The notes below the pieces were generated by a model. The model saw only the letters and a list, made by a program, of their open reading frames with translations, did no database searches and was not told the origin of the DNA. DNA of 25,306 nt from CAYLNH01 sp964384625. GTDB lineage: Bacteria > Verrucomicrobiota > Lentisphaeria > JABSQK01. Both the position numbers and the translations under genes were made by a program. Below, piece by piece: positions 6,059-16,300 of this stretch. Where the stretch lies: the NCBI GenBank assembly GCA_964384625.1, contig CAYLNH010000085.1, forward strand, positions 1 to 25,306, in the 5' to 3' direction. The first letter of the stretch is position 1; the number at the start of each line of letters is the position of its first letter.

Positions 6059-7629
6059 TGCTTGCGGTATTTCCGTGTCAGTTCGAGGTAACGGGTGAAG
6101 CTGTAGTAGATGATATTGGTGCCCATTTCGAAGGCCTGCGCGGCCTGGTGTTTCTTCAGCCCGGAGTTGCCGGTCTTCCAGGCGTCGTTGATGTCGCCGG
6201 GATGGTAGAACAGACACCAGCGGCCGTTGTGTTTGATGCCGAGGGCGCGGTTGCCGCCGTGGTGCCAGAGGGGCGGCGCGCCGTTCTGGAATTCATAGGG
6301 CATCTGGAAAATCGGGTCATCGTCGGGTATCGGGACGAGGGGTTTGGCCGGGAACAGCCGCCGGGCAAAGGCCCGGAACGAACTGTCCCAGTTCACGCCG
6401 CCGCAGTCGGCGAAGATCATACCGCCGTCAAGCATATACTCGCGCAGGATCTTGACGTCGCGATTGCTCATGCTGATGCGGTCGTTGCCGGTCATATAGA
6501 CAAAGGGCGGGGCGTAGCCTTTGTCGAAGCGTTTGATCTCGTAGGGGTGCTTGGCTTCGGGCAGGCGGGCCACCTTGAAGCCGGTGATCTTATGAAAATA
6601 CTGCAGGAAGTTGACGTCGGCGCCTTCGCGCCGGTCCATGCCGTCATCCCATTCGCGGCCGGAATAGCGGATGCGGATGAAGCGGATAACGGCGCCCTCC
6701 ATGCCGTCGGGCCAGCCGCCTTTGCCGGGGCCGCCGGCGCCCATCTTGCCGGCGCGCGCCCGGGTGAAGCTGTAGACCAGCTGCGTTTCTTCGTTGACTT
6801 CCTTGAGGATCTTGGAGTCATCGATGTCCGGCTGCTGGAAGATGATTGCCGACTGCGGATTGAGGATGAGCCGCTTCTTTTTCTTCTTCTTCTTCGGCTG
6901 CACGATGCGGACGAGGGCCACGACCGGATTGCCTTTGCCCTTGGGAACGCCGTAACGGTCGCGACAGCCGACGGCAATGAGCCAGGGGATAATGAAGAGC
7001 ACAAGGATATGCAGAAAGACACTGCCAAAGATGCTCTTGCGGTAGCGCGGATCCGAGCCGTGAGTCCGCATATTCTCGAGCACCCGATCGCCGGTTGCCG
7101 GTTCTTCCTCGATTTCGCCGCTGTACAGATTGACGACGCTGCGGCGCCAGAGATTGATGTGAGCGATCATGACGACGGCCAACAGTCCCAGGTAGGGCCA
7201 GACGACATACCACAGCCAGCGGGCGATGTCCGGGTTGGCCGGCTTTTCGACGCCGAGGATCAGGATCTCCTTGGCCTGAATGTCGCCAAGGAGCCGGTTG
7301 GACACGTAGAAAAGAGCCAGGAAGGCAAAGTAGTAGCCGACGCAACTGCCGCGGAGAAGAGTCAGGTTGATCCGGGTTTTGAGGATCAGCCCGAGAATCG
7401 CCGCCACCGTCATGAAGGCGCCGACGGCAATCACCAGCCACATGAGGCTGTTGATCAGACTGCCGTAGCCTTCGAGCTTGAGGTGTTCGGCCAGCGGTTT
7501 GGACAACTCCTGCAACTGATCGTACGTCGTCAGGTAGATCAGGACGCCCTGACGCATGATCCAGGCTCCGAGCATCGCCAGGATAACGCAGAGGATCAGG
7601 TTGATGAAGTTGGTCTTCCGCTTGAACAT
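6055..7629 (-). CDS. Five-helix membrane protein with TonB-type helix and C-terminal DUF4159 domain
   Basis: The 524-residue protein has hydrophobic helices near 8-30, 60-83, 95-112, 137-157 and 201-221. The fifth carries S203-V-F-L-H207, the same S-x3-H pattern that TonB and TolA use to contact ExbB/ExbD or TolQ/TolR. A run of seven lysines (246-252) follows. Residues about 310-515 match DUF4159: IRYSGREWDDG, PFVYMTGND, LREYMLDGGMIFADCGG, RLFPAKPLVPIPDDDPIF and CLFYHPGDINDAW. DUF4159 is thought to have a glutamine-amidotransferase/ThuA-like fold; its function is not established. With a cytoplasmic N-terminus the domain would be periplasmic. The gene starts six bases after the TonB-like stub and has no obvious ribosome-binding site, so coupling is likely. 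Confidence 0.85.
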   Translation of the reverse strand: MFKRKTNFINLILCVILAMLGAWIMRQGVLIYLTTYDQLQELSKPLAEHLKLEGYGSLINSLMWLVIAVGAFMTVAAILGLILKTRINLTLLRGSCVGYYFAFLALFYVSNRLLGDIQAKEILILGVEKPANPDIARWLWYVVWPYLGLLAVVMIAHINLWRRSVVNLYSGEIEEEPATGDRVLENMRTHGSDPRYRKSIFGSVFLHILVLFIIPWLIAVGCRDRYGVPKGKGNPVVALVRIVQPKKKKKKKRLILNPQSAIIFQQPDIDDSKILKEVNEETQLVYSFTRARAGKMGAGGPGKGGWPDGMEGAVIRFIRIRYSGREWDDGMDRREGADVNFLQYFHKITGFKVARLPEAKHPYEIKRFDKGYAPPFVYMTGNDRISMSNRDVKILREYMLDGGMIFADCGGVNWDSSFRAFARRLFPAKPLVPIPDDDPIFQMPYEFQNGAPPLWHHGGNRALGIKHNGRWCLFYHPGDINDAWKTGNSGLKKHQAAQAFEMGTNIIYYSFTRYLELTRKYRKQ

Positions 7630-7635
7630 ATAAGG

Positions 7636-8178
7636 TTATTGTCCCGGGGTGGGATTCTTATTGTCGTCATCCAGGGTCTGATTGGTCTCGCCGAAACCGA
7701 TACCCAGTTCATCGTCCAGCGGTTTTTCGCCCTGCGGCTCGTCCGGGATTTCGCCTTCTTTGGGCATCTCGGTAATCTTCTTGATGGTCTCGCCGCCGTA
7801 CTTTTTGCGCAGCTCTTCGTTCTGCTTCTCAATGCTGCTCTTCTTTTCGCCGTCATCGTCGCCATCGTCGCCATCGGTCTCGGCGGCTTCCTCGGTTTTG
7901 GTGTCTTCCTTCGCGCCTTCGGCGGCGGCATCGGTGATCTTCTTTTTCTCGGCGTCTTCCTTGGCCTTCTGGGCTTCGAGCCGGGCTTTCTCACGCAGCT
8001 TGGCGCCTTCCGGGTCGATCCAGCGGTCGCGCACATAACCGTACGACGACCCGCCGACTACCAGCACGTGCAGGAAAAAGGCCACCACAAAGCAGATGAT
8101 GATATGCAGGATCGGCCGATTGAAGTGGTGCAGAAGCCGTTCGGGGTCGTGGTCAAGATTATTGAGGGGATCGCTCAT
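7636..8178 (-). CDS. TonB/TolA-like stub: one helix and a charged linker, no C-terminal domain
   Basis: The 180-residue protein has a short cytoplasmic N-terminus and a single helix (about 22-45) containing AFFLHVLVV. His37 sits where TonB and TolA carry theirs, with Ala33 where the serine would be. A long, strongly charged linker follows (about 50-130: KLREKARLEAQKAKEDAEKK, then acidic runs). It ends without a TonB or TolA C-terminal domain. A GGAGG site lies seven bases before the ATG. It lies directly downstream of two ExbD genes. It could be a shortened force-transmitting arm, or a structural partner of the DUF4159 protein. Assignment rests on the helix, linker type and position. Confidence 0.65.
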   Translation of the reverse strand: MSDPLNNLDHDPERLLHHFNRPILHIIICFVVAFFLHVLVVGGSSYGYVRDRWIDPEGAKLREKARLEAQKAKEDAEKKKITDAAAEGAKEDTKTEEAAETDGDDGDDDGEKKSSIEKQNEELRKKYGGETIKKITEMPKEGEIPDEPQGEKPLDDELGIGFGETNQTLDDDNKNPTPGQ

Positions 8179-8238
8179 CGTCTGTCCTCCTGAATTGTCA
8201 ACTTGTTGCTGCTCTATAAATGGGAACGCCCGGGCCGG

Positions 8239-8667
8239 CTATTTCTTAGGTTCCGGGGCCGTATCGCCGACGGCGCGGATCCGGGCGCCGGCTTTGGCCA
8301 GGGCTTCAATGATCGGTTCAAAAACTTCGCGGTCGACATTCTTGTCGCACTGGAACATCACGGTGCGGCCGGCATCGGTCTTCTTGTCGGCGACCAGGCT
8401 GCGGACAGCGGCCTCCACCGCGTCGGGATCGCCGCCCTGGATCAGGGTGCCCTGCAGCCAGATCTCGCGCTCCTCGGAGATCTTCAGCGAAACCGGGGTT
8501 TCCTCCACGCTCTCCAGATCCGCGGCCGTCGGCTTTTCCAGTTTGATCGCGGACTCCTTGACGAAGTTGCTGCAGACCATGAAGAAGATGATCAACAGGA
8601 AGGCAATGTCGCCCATGCTGGCGACGGGAACCGTAACGCTCTTTTTCTTGGTGCGGCGGCGCTTCAT
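8239..8667 (-). CDS. ExbD/TolR-family motor subunit, second copy
   Basis: The 142-residue protein has a basic start, one helix with VPVASMGDIAFLLIIFFMV and a periplasmic domain, the ExbD/TolR layout. Asp20 corresponds to the membrane aspartate that carries protons in E. coli ExbD (Asp25). The periplasmic part (about 40-135) ends with DREVFEPIIEALAKAGARI, the usual last helix and strand. It overlaps the first ExbD gene by four bases (ATGA), so the two are translationally coupled and probably made in fixed ratio. Together with the ExbB protein it would form the proton-driven motor. The two copies are clearly different in sequence, suggesting a mixed dimer. Confidence 0.9.
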   Translation of the reverse strand: MKRRRTKKKSVTVPVASMGDIAFLLIIFFMVCSNFVKESAIKLEKPTAADLESVEETPVSLKISEEREIWLQGTLIQGGDPDAVEAAVRSLVADKKTDAGRTVMFQCDKNVDREVFEPIIEALAKAGARIRAVGDTAPEPKK

Positions 8668-9077
8668 TTGTTCTCACGCAGGATGGCGATCACGCCGCCT
8701 GCTTCCTTGATGGTATGCATGACTTCGTAGTACCGCTGGTACGGGACTTTGCCGGAAGGCTCGAGCACGACGATCTTGTCCTGGTCCTTCTTCTTCTCGC
8801 CCAGTTTCATCTTGTCCAGTCGCCGGCGGAGCTGCGGGATCGTCAGCTTCTTCTCGCTGTCGTTGAGCCGGATCTCATTGTGGTGCAGCTTGACCGTCGT
8901 CATCTTCTCTTTCTTCTCCTCGCTCTTCTCACCGGAGGGAATCTCAGTGTCGAAGCCGAGGTTGTTGACGAAGGCCGTCGTCAGGATGAAGAAGATGATC
9001 AGCAGGAAGGCGATATCCGAGAAGGACCCGACGGGGATCTCGGACTCGCGGCGCTTCTTGCGTTTCTTCGTCAGCAT
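8664..9077 (-). CDS. ExbD/TolR-family motor subunit, first copy
   Basis: The 137-residue protein begins with nine basic residues in the first eleven. One helix follows with IPVGSFSDIAFLLIIFFIL, where Asp21 is the expected proton-carrying residue. The periplasmic domain has a lysine/glutamate-rich insert (about 50-60), then KIVVLEPSGKVPYQRYYEVM and a final strand, as in ExbD/TolR. The ATG lies 20 bases after the ExbB stop and is preceded by GGAG. The order ExbB, ExbD, ExbD, TonB-like stub is that of a Ton/Tol motor operon. Confidence 0.92.
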   Translation of the reverse strand: MLTKKRKKRRESEIPVGSFSDIAFLLIIFFILTTAFVNNLGFDTEIPSGEKSEEKKEKMTTVKLHHNEIRLNDSEKKLTIPQLRRRLDKMKLGEKKKDQDKIVVLEPSGKVPYQRYYEVMHTIKEAGGVIAILRENK

Positions 9078-9097
9078 GATCGACTCCGCTGCGGGGG

Positions 9098-9778
9098 CTA
9101 CTCCGCGCTCTGGTAGGCGACGGGTGCGTCGACGCCGCTGCCGGCGTGAAGCGAAACGAATTCAATCAACTCGCTGGCGGCGTCTTCGACGTCGAGCTCG
9201 ATATCTTCGGTCATGGACGTGAAGAATTTCAGCGGGATAACGGCGGCGACGGCGATCAGCAGGCCGGCGGCGGTGGTAATCAGGGCTTCAGAGATACCGG
9301 CGGCGACGAGGCCGGCGTCGAGGGAGGCTGCGCCGGCCATGGCGGCGAAGGATTTGATCATGCCCAGAACGGTGCCGGCCATACCCAGGAGGGGCGCCAG
9401 CGTGCCGACGGTATCCAGGATGTTCAGTCGCTTCTGGACGGCGTTGATGGCGTGCATGGAGTAGTCTTCCATGCTTTTGGTCATCACCGCGCGCACGACT
9501 TCCGGGCGTTCATTGGCGGCGGTCAGTTTCTGGTAGGTCTGGAGGCCGACGAGCATGACGGCGGCAACGGGACTGGGGGTCGAGGCACAGATCATGATGG
9601 CGTCGTCTTCGCGGCCTTCCGCCAGCAGTCCCAGGACCTCGGCCCGCAGGGCGCCGATATTGATGCTGCGGTTCTGATAGAAGGCGATACAGCGCTCGAT
9701 AATCACCGCCAGCGTCAGGACGCTGAAGATGACGAGCGGGATCATCATGGTTCCGCCTTCAAGAATATACTTAAGCAT
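9098..9778 (-). CDS. MotA/TolQ/ExbB proton-channel family protein
   Basis: The 226-residue protein has three helices (about 10-32, 127-150 and 165-190), the ExbB/TolQ topology, with a cytoplasmic loop between the first and second. The second helix contains LAPLLGMAGTVLGMI and the third EALITTAAGLLIAVAAVIPL, the most conserved lines of the family. It forms the pentameric channel around the ExbD helices and converts proton flow into movement. The ATG overlaps the preceding gene by eight bases and has an AGGAGG site inside that gene's end, so translation is coupled. The short C-terminal tail after the third helix is usual for ExbB-like rather than MotA proteins. Confidence 0.95.
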   Translation of the reverse strand: MLKYILEGGTMMIPLVIFSVLTLAVIIERCIAFYQNRSINIGALRAEVLGLLAEGREDDAIMICASTPSPVAAVMLVGLQTYQKLTAANERPEVVRAVMTKSMEDYSMHAINAVQKRLNILDTVGTLAPLLGMAGTVLGMIKSFAAMAGAASLDAGLVAAGISEALITTAAGLLIAVAAVIPLKFFTSMTEDIELDVEDAASELIEFVSLHAGSGVDAPVAYQSAE

Positions 9779-10346
9779 TCGTTTCCTCCTGTTGATAAAT
9801 CTGAGCCAGCAACTGGTACGCAGGGGCCGGCGGCATTCTCAGTTTCGTTGTTTTCAAATCCTTCGCGGGACCCAGGACAATCTCACCGGTGACCTGATTG
9901 TAGACGGACTTCCGCAGCATGCCGAAGGGAATCTCCTCGACGTACGGCCGGCGGCCGGCGGCAAAGAGGATCAGGCGGTCCGCCGTGGTTGCCGCCCAAA
10001 CGATGCCGTTGCTCAGCCAGTGGCCGACATCGGCTGTGGTTTCGGTCTTGTCCAGCGTGTAGACCGGGTCGGCCTGAAAGAGCTCTTCCGCCAGGCGCTT
10101 CTCCGGATCGCCCAGAAGCTGGAAACTGCTGGTTTCATACTCCAGTTCCTCCGTCACCGGGGGCGGCAGTTCGACCGCAGTCTTGGAACTGCTGCGAACA
10201 TCGACGCCCCGGCGCCGGAGTTGGGCGATCAGGTCGCTGTTCTCTTCCTCCAGCATCCGGACCCGGGCGGAGAGCATGTCAATGGTCCGGGTTTGCTGGT
10301 CAATGCGGTCCTGCATCCGCTGGATGCTCAGCTCATTTATGTCCAT
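9771..10346 (-). CDS. Coiled-coil protein with possible PH-like C-terminal domain, unknown function
   Basis: The 191-residue protein has no signal peptide or membrane helix, so it is probably cytoplasmic. Residues 1-45 are a clear coiled coil (MQDRIDQQTRTIDMLSARV, EEENSDLIAQLRRR). A proline-containing linker leads to a compact domain (about 95-180) with ATTADRLILFAAGRRPYVEE and TGEIVLGPAKDLKTTKL. Alternating strands followed by a last helix recall small bacterial PH-like (YokE-type) domains, but this is weak. A GGAGG site precedes the ATG, 15 bases after the giant gene. Sitting between the giant exported protein and ExbB, it could be a cytoplasmic regulator or assembly factor of the motor. 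Confidence 0.65.
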   Translation of the reverse strand: MDINELSIQRMQDRIDQQTRTIDMLSARVRMLEEENSDLIAQLRRRGVDVRSSSKTAVELPPPVTEELEYETSSFQLLGDPEKRLAEELFQADPVYTLDKTETTADVGHWLSNGIVWAATTADRLILFAAGRRPYVEEIPFGMLRKSVYNQVTGEIVLGPAKDLKTTKLRMPPAPAYQLLAQIYQQEETNA

Positions 10347-10361
10347 AGCACCTCCGGCCGA

Positions 10362-13300
10362 TCAGCCGCCGTCGCTCATTTGTGATTCTTCCACCTTAAC
10401 CATATCGGGCTGTGCCAGCCGGCCGCGGGCGTATTTGGCCCATTTGCTTTCCGGGTAGTCCCAGGTCAGCGTTTTCCAGGTCCGATACGCCATGACCATG
10501 TCTTTTGTCTTATAATGGCAATCGCCGAGCCAGTAGCTGGCCTCGGGGGTGAGTTTGCGGTCGTCCTTGTAGGTCTCGACGGCTTCGGTCAGCACCTCGA
10601 TGGCTTTCGGGAAATGCTCCGCCTTGATAAAGGCCTGGCCGGCGAGCACGGTTGTTTTGCCGGCCAGCTTGTGGTTCGGGAAGCGCTTGGCCAGACGGCC
10701 GAAGACCTCGCCGGAGGTCTTATACATGTTGCCGGCCTTCTTCTTGAATTTGAAGGCTTCGAGTTCGTCGAGCTCGGGGTTCGCCGAGACCTTCTTGTAG
10801 GAGTTGCCCTTGCGCCAGAAGTACTGGCCCAGACGGGCGATTGTCTCCGCCACCAGCTCGTTGTTGGGATAGCGGTAGGAGAGTTTGACGTACTCCTCGC
10901 AGGCCTTGTCCAGCCGGCCCATCTTCTCGTAGGTCAGGGCCTTCTTGAACTGCGCCTTCGGGGCGTAGGGGCTCTTGGCGTTGGTGGCGACGATATCACC
11001 GAACCGGTTGATCGCTTCAAGATAGAACTTGTTCTTGATCCGGTCGTCAACGGCGTCGTTGGCGAATTCCAGGGCGAGGTTGGCCAGCAGGTAGTCGGCC
11101 TGCGCCTTGGTCTCGGTATCGGGGAAGTCGCGGATCGCTTCTTCCAGCAGGCGCTTGCCCTGCTTGATTTCGCGGCGGGCCAGGTCTTTCTTGCCGAGGG
11201 CTCGGTGTTTCTTGGCGAGCTCGAAGTAGGCTTCCGCAATCGTAAACTGCGTCTGCACCGCAATATCTTTGTCCTTGAAGCGCTTGGTAAAGGCGATCAG
11301 ATCGCCGTCGGCGCCCTTGTGGACTTCAAGCGTCTTGACGATTTCTTCCATGCTGGACTTGTAGGTAAGCGTCATGGTGTCGCCGTAGACGACGCCGAGT
11401 TCACCCTCCTGGAGCTGTTTGCCTTCGGCCGCGTACACGGGTTGAATGAACCCGTGGAATTCGCCGGTATGCTCGAAGGTCTCCCGCAGTTCGAGGGCCA
11501 CCTGCCGGCCGCGATCCGTCTTGATGTCGATCTTGATCGTGTCGCGTTGCTCGGTCTTGTCCATCATCGGATCGATGATCTTCATGTACAGCGTGTCACC
11601 CACATACAGGCCGTCGACCTGCTCCTCGTATTTCTTGTCCATGATGTGAAACAGCGGAGACGTGGTCATCTTCACGCGTTGGACCAGCCAGTGTTCCTTG
11701 CCTTCCCAGTCCTTGTAGTTGAAACCGACGTAGATCTCGTCGTTGCCGCTGACGAGCAGGGCGTACTCGGGCTTGACGGCTTCTTCACCGGCCTGCTTGG
11801 CGCGCCGGCGTTCCTCGCGGAGGTATTCGTCCTCGACCGGGACATCCTCGTTGATCAGCGTTTCGTTCGGGCAGTCGCCCAGTCGCGTCGGGATCGAGAA
11901 GGTGAAGACGCCGTCTTCCAGGGCGTCCCCGGCAACGGCGCCCTGACGGACCACCGTGGCGAAACCCGGCGGCGTCGGGTGCCGCAACTCGGTTGTCGGC
12001 GTCGCGGTCAACTTGATTGTCCCGGGGACGTTGACGTCGAAGCTTCCGGGCTTGAACTCCTTGCCCGCCTTCTTCAGGCCGGTTGATGTCTGGGCGTAGA
12101 CGCTGATCGTGCTCTTGGCCGACAGCACGGCGGTGGGCCAGACGATTTCCGTGACGACCGGGCTGGTCATGTAACTGGTCGCCGTTTCCTCATACTGCGG
12201 CCGGTCGGGCCGGGTCAGGACCAGGGCCTTGTCCGGTTCGTCGGCGTCGTCTTCGTCGTCTTCCGCCTGGTCGCGTGGTTTTCTGGCGCGGTACAGACGG
12301 CGCATTTCTTCGGTCAGCTTGGCGCTCTGGACCGAGAAGCAGCGGAGCTCGGGATCCTGCCAGAAGACCTGGTTGACCTTGATGGTCCGCATCCACGGGA
12401 TGCCGGGATCGGTGTTCTCCTTGTCCATATAGCGGACAATGATGTTGTCGTCTTCCTCGACCTTGAGATGCGTTTCGCGATCGGGCTCGGGCGTCGTCAT
12501 CGGGAAGATCTTAGCCAGGAAGATGCCCGAGTCCGGCTGGGTCTCGAGCGCTTCCAGCTCCACGGATTTCTTGCCGGTGACGCGGGCGCTGAATTTGAGC
12601 CGGTCCTTCTCGGCGGAGGTATCGGCATCGGGGTCGTTGATAAAGATCATCAGCGGTTCGTCGCGCTTGAAGCGGACCATCGGGATATAGACCGGCACCT
12701 GCATGTCCTGTTCGGTGATGTAATCCACGAAGGTCGCTTCCATCTCGGCGTTGTTGTAGGTGACCTGCAGGAAGTCCTCGTGGACTTCTTCGGGCCGCTC
12801 GGCATCGAGGATTTTCGGGTCGCGATAGCGGATGGTGATGCGGTCACCGGCGATGATTTCCAGGGTGTCGTTCTGCCGCAGATCGCGGAAGTCCGCCTTG
12901 GTCGGCAGGATCATCTTGTCATCGCGGTTTTTCAGCGTGATCTTCTTGATCGCCGGGGCATCGCCTTCGTGACCGAGCAGCAGCAGCCGGACGACGCGGG
13001 CGTTGGTGTCCTCCGGGAACGTGATCGTGAAGTCCTTCTTGTCGCCGCTCGGCGCGACGACCGTCGGTTTCCGTTGGAACTCGCGGGCCAGGTCGGCATG
13101 GCGTTCGTGATCGAACATGTCGCGCGGGATCCGGGCGATGTACGGCGGTTTCGCCGTGTTGACCAGCAGGTCGTACTGCATGGGGGTGGATACGTTGCCG
13201 CGCATGACCAGTTCGAAGGTATGCACGCCCTTATCCAGAACCAGCTTGAACTGGTTCTGCTCGTTATCCTGTTCCTGCCGGCCGCGCCGGCCGCGCCGAC

Positions 13301-16300
13301 CGCGATCGCGGCGGTCGCCGAACGGGTTGACGCCGTCAATGTAAAGATCGTAGCTGACGCTGTCGCCTTCGGCCCCCTTCTTGATGGTGAAGATGCGGAC
13401 TTGCCGCATATGCGAGTACAGTGCGCCGCGCAGACGTGCAACGAACTTCTGGCCGCGTCGCAGCCCGGTGGATTTCAGGAAGCCGGACCGGAAGGTGCCC
13501 TCATTGAAATTGACGGCGAAGTCCGGAACCCGATAGCGCTTGTGAACCTTGTTGCTGTAGAGATGACGCCAGTCCAGGTACTGCTGTGCCGAGACGTCCT
13601 TCGGCAGGTCGCCGACCCCGGCGATTTCAAGAGTCAGCTTGCCGTCCCAGACCTTCAGCTTGCGCGGCCAGGCCGCGACATTGGTAAAATGCTCGTTATC
13701 GAAGGAGGTCTGCACCACGAAGTCCTTGATGCGCCGGCCGTCGACTCCCGTAAGCGCCAGTTGCTTCAACGGCACGTTGTCATTCAGATCGACGCTGAAC
13801 CAGCGGTTTTTGCTGGCGGGCAGGCCCTGCCACGGTTGGTAATCCTGCTTCGGCGAGATCACGAAGTTCGGGTTGCGCGTCTCGACGCTGTCGGATGCGT
13901 ACGCCACCGGTTGTGCCTTGCCGGTTTTGATCTTGCCGTCAAAGACGCCGGAGGTCTTGCCGCTTTCCCGCAGGATTCCCTTCTCGATGACGTCGCCGCT
14001 GCTGGTGTGCGCCGTGACGTGGAGTTCGTCGACGCCGGCGGTAATACTGTGGTCGCCGTCACGCACCTGGACGTTGATGGGGTTGCCGGGCTTGACTTCC
14101 TTGGCGTTTCTTTCGGTGCGCATTTCGATCCGATAGCGCCCGCGGCGGATGCCGCGACGGCCGCCGTGGATGCCGCGTTTACGCTTGATCTCTTCGAGTA
14201 ACAGCTGGTCTTTCTTCTCTTCCGGCGTCAGAATCTTGCGGGCCGACGCTTCGAGTTCCGCCGGGGTGCGAACCTTCAGAGACATCGGATCCTCTTCGGG
14301 GATGTGGTTCTTCTTCTTGAAGGCCACGGTGTAGTCGTAGAAGACCTTGTCGTCGCCCAGCAGTTGGAGCACGCCGTCGCCCTTCTTCGGGACGTCGAGG
14401 GCTGTATCGAGCTTGCCGTCGAACTGGGTCTTGCTGTCGGCCAGCGGGTAGAGGGTGAAGAGTTCCTGATCGCCGCCGGGCTCGGTCCAGGCGCGGATCT
14501 GGACATTGGCCGAGCTGCTGACGATTGCCAGGTTGTCGTCTTTGAGTGAGACCCGCAACGGCTTGCCGGGAACGATCACTTCCTGCGCCATATTGTGGCC
14601 GAGTTTCAAGGCGGTGGCGCGATGGTACTGCCGGGTTTTATTATACAGTTTGCCGCGCAGGACCTTGGCTTCGGCATGGTCGGGCTTCAAGGCCAGGACG
14701 GCCTTGAGCTGTTCGAAGGCGCCCTCGAAGTCTTCCTGATCATTCTTGACCAGGGCCAATTGATAGAGGGCGGCGACGCGCAACCGCGGGTCGGTCTTGC
14801 GCGCCAGCTTTTCGAGACGCTCCAGGGCGGCGTCGAAGTTGCGCGTCAGCCGGTCGACTTCCGCGATCCGCAGTTCGGCGTCGAGAGCGGCCTGGGTATT
14901 GCGGAAGTCCGGTTGGATGCGGATGGACTCGTACTTGGCGCGGGCAATCGGGTACTCCTGCTTTTTGAACGCGATATTGGCAAATGCCAGATAGAGCTGG
15001 CCGCGGGCTTCCTGGTCATGGAAGTTCGGCTGGCTGTCGACCCATTGAATCAGTGAGCGAGCCATGAGGTCGGCTTTGGCAATGCCTTCGCCGCCGGTTT
15101 CCGTGTGTTTCTCAACCAGCCAGGTCAGGAACCGCAGGTCCAGGTCTTTGAAGTTCTGTTGGGAGAAGCCGGTATTCTTGCCGGCCCATTCCAGGTATGT
15201 CTTCCAGGCCGATACCGTGTTGCCGGCGGCGAAGGACAATTGCGCTACGAAAAGCTTGTAACGGCGGTCCGACGCCGGTACGGGGATCGTGCCGATTTGC
15301 GACACGGCCTTGGTCCGGGCCGACTCAAGCGTGAGACTCAGGGCGTCGTCAAACTTGCCGCCGATGGTGCGTCCGGCCAGACTGTAGGCCGCGGCCAACT
15401 CGAACTTCTGTTCTTCAATCAGCTTCTTGATGTGCTCATTCATGCGTTCATAGCCGATGCGGCGCCAATGGTGGTCGCGCGTCTCATTCATGATCTTCCA
15501 CATGTAGGGGATGACGCGGAAGATGTCCTGCTCGCGGTTGCGGGCGGTGAGGCCGCGGTGCATGACCCAGACGATGGGGACATAGCCCCGCCAGCCGCTG
15601 TAGCTCATGTGCGAGCTGAATGCCGGCAGCAGGATGTCCAGTTCGGCATCGGTCAGTTTGGCCGCGTCGATGCGCTCGAGGGACGCGAAACTTGGACCGC
15701 CGAGCGGGTAGGCGAAGCGCGGGGAGTTGGCGACGTACGCCTTGAACGCGGCGAAGTACTTCGGCCGTTTCTGCTGCAGCCGGGAATCATTGAGATCGCC
15801 GAGGTCCAGGTCGTCCCAGCCGAGGGCGACGCGGGAGATCTTGCGGCCGGCCTTGAATTCGTCCTCGTAGTACTTCCGCATGATCCCTTTGCCGCCGCCG
15901 TCGAGCAGCAGGTTGCGCCATTCGCCGTGGCGTTCGATGAAGGGGTCCTTGCCGTCTTTCCAGAGGCCGGTGACATACCCGGCGATGGTGCCTTTGCCGT
16001 CGCGGCCGTATTCACGGTAGCCGGCATGCAGGAACCCGAGTTTCTTGCTCTCTTCAACAAAGAACGGATCGAAATAGGAGGTGTAGGGGTACTTGCCTTG
16101 GAGCCCGGTGAACTCGTGGCGGATCAGGTGCATGTAGTTCAGACTGACCGGATAGTCCCCGCGGACCGGGCGGTGATTGGCTTTGGTCAACCAGTTGCCC
16201 TGGATGACCTTTTCCATCGCCGCCGAACCCCAGTTGCTTTCGCGCCAGCCGTGGCCGCGCTGCAGCCGCCGGATCCAATCGAGCAGCTGACCGCGATATC

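Noticed and set aside
6058..8193. Rightward open frame of 711 codons opposite the DUF4159 and TonB-like genes
   Set aside because: It is an antisense artefact of GC-rich codon use. It crosses several well-supported leftward genes and shows no domain.
10515..12086. Rightward open frame of 523 codons opposite the giant gene, and similar ones at 12468-14201, 15105-16895 and 17292-18515
   Set aside because: All are mirror frames with low-complexity Val/Leu/Asp/Gly translations and no ribosome-binding site or motif.
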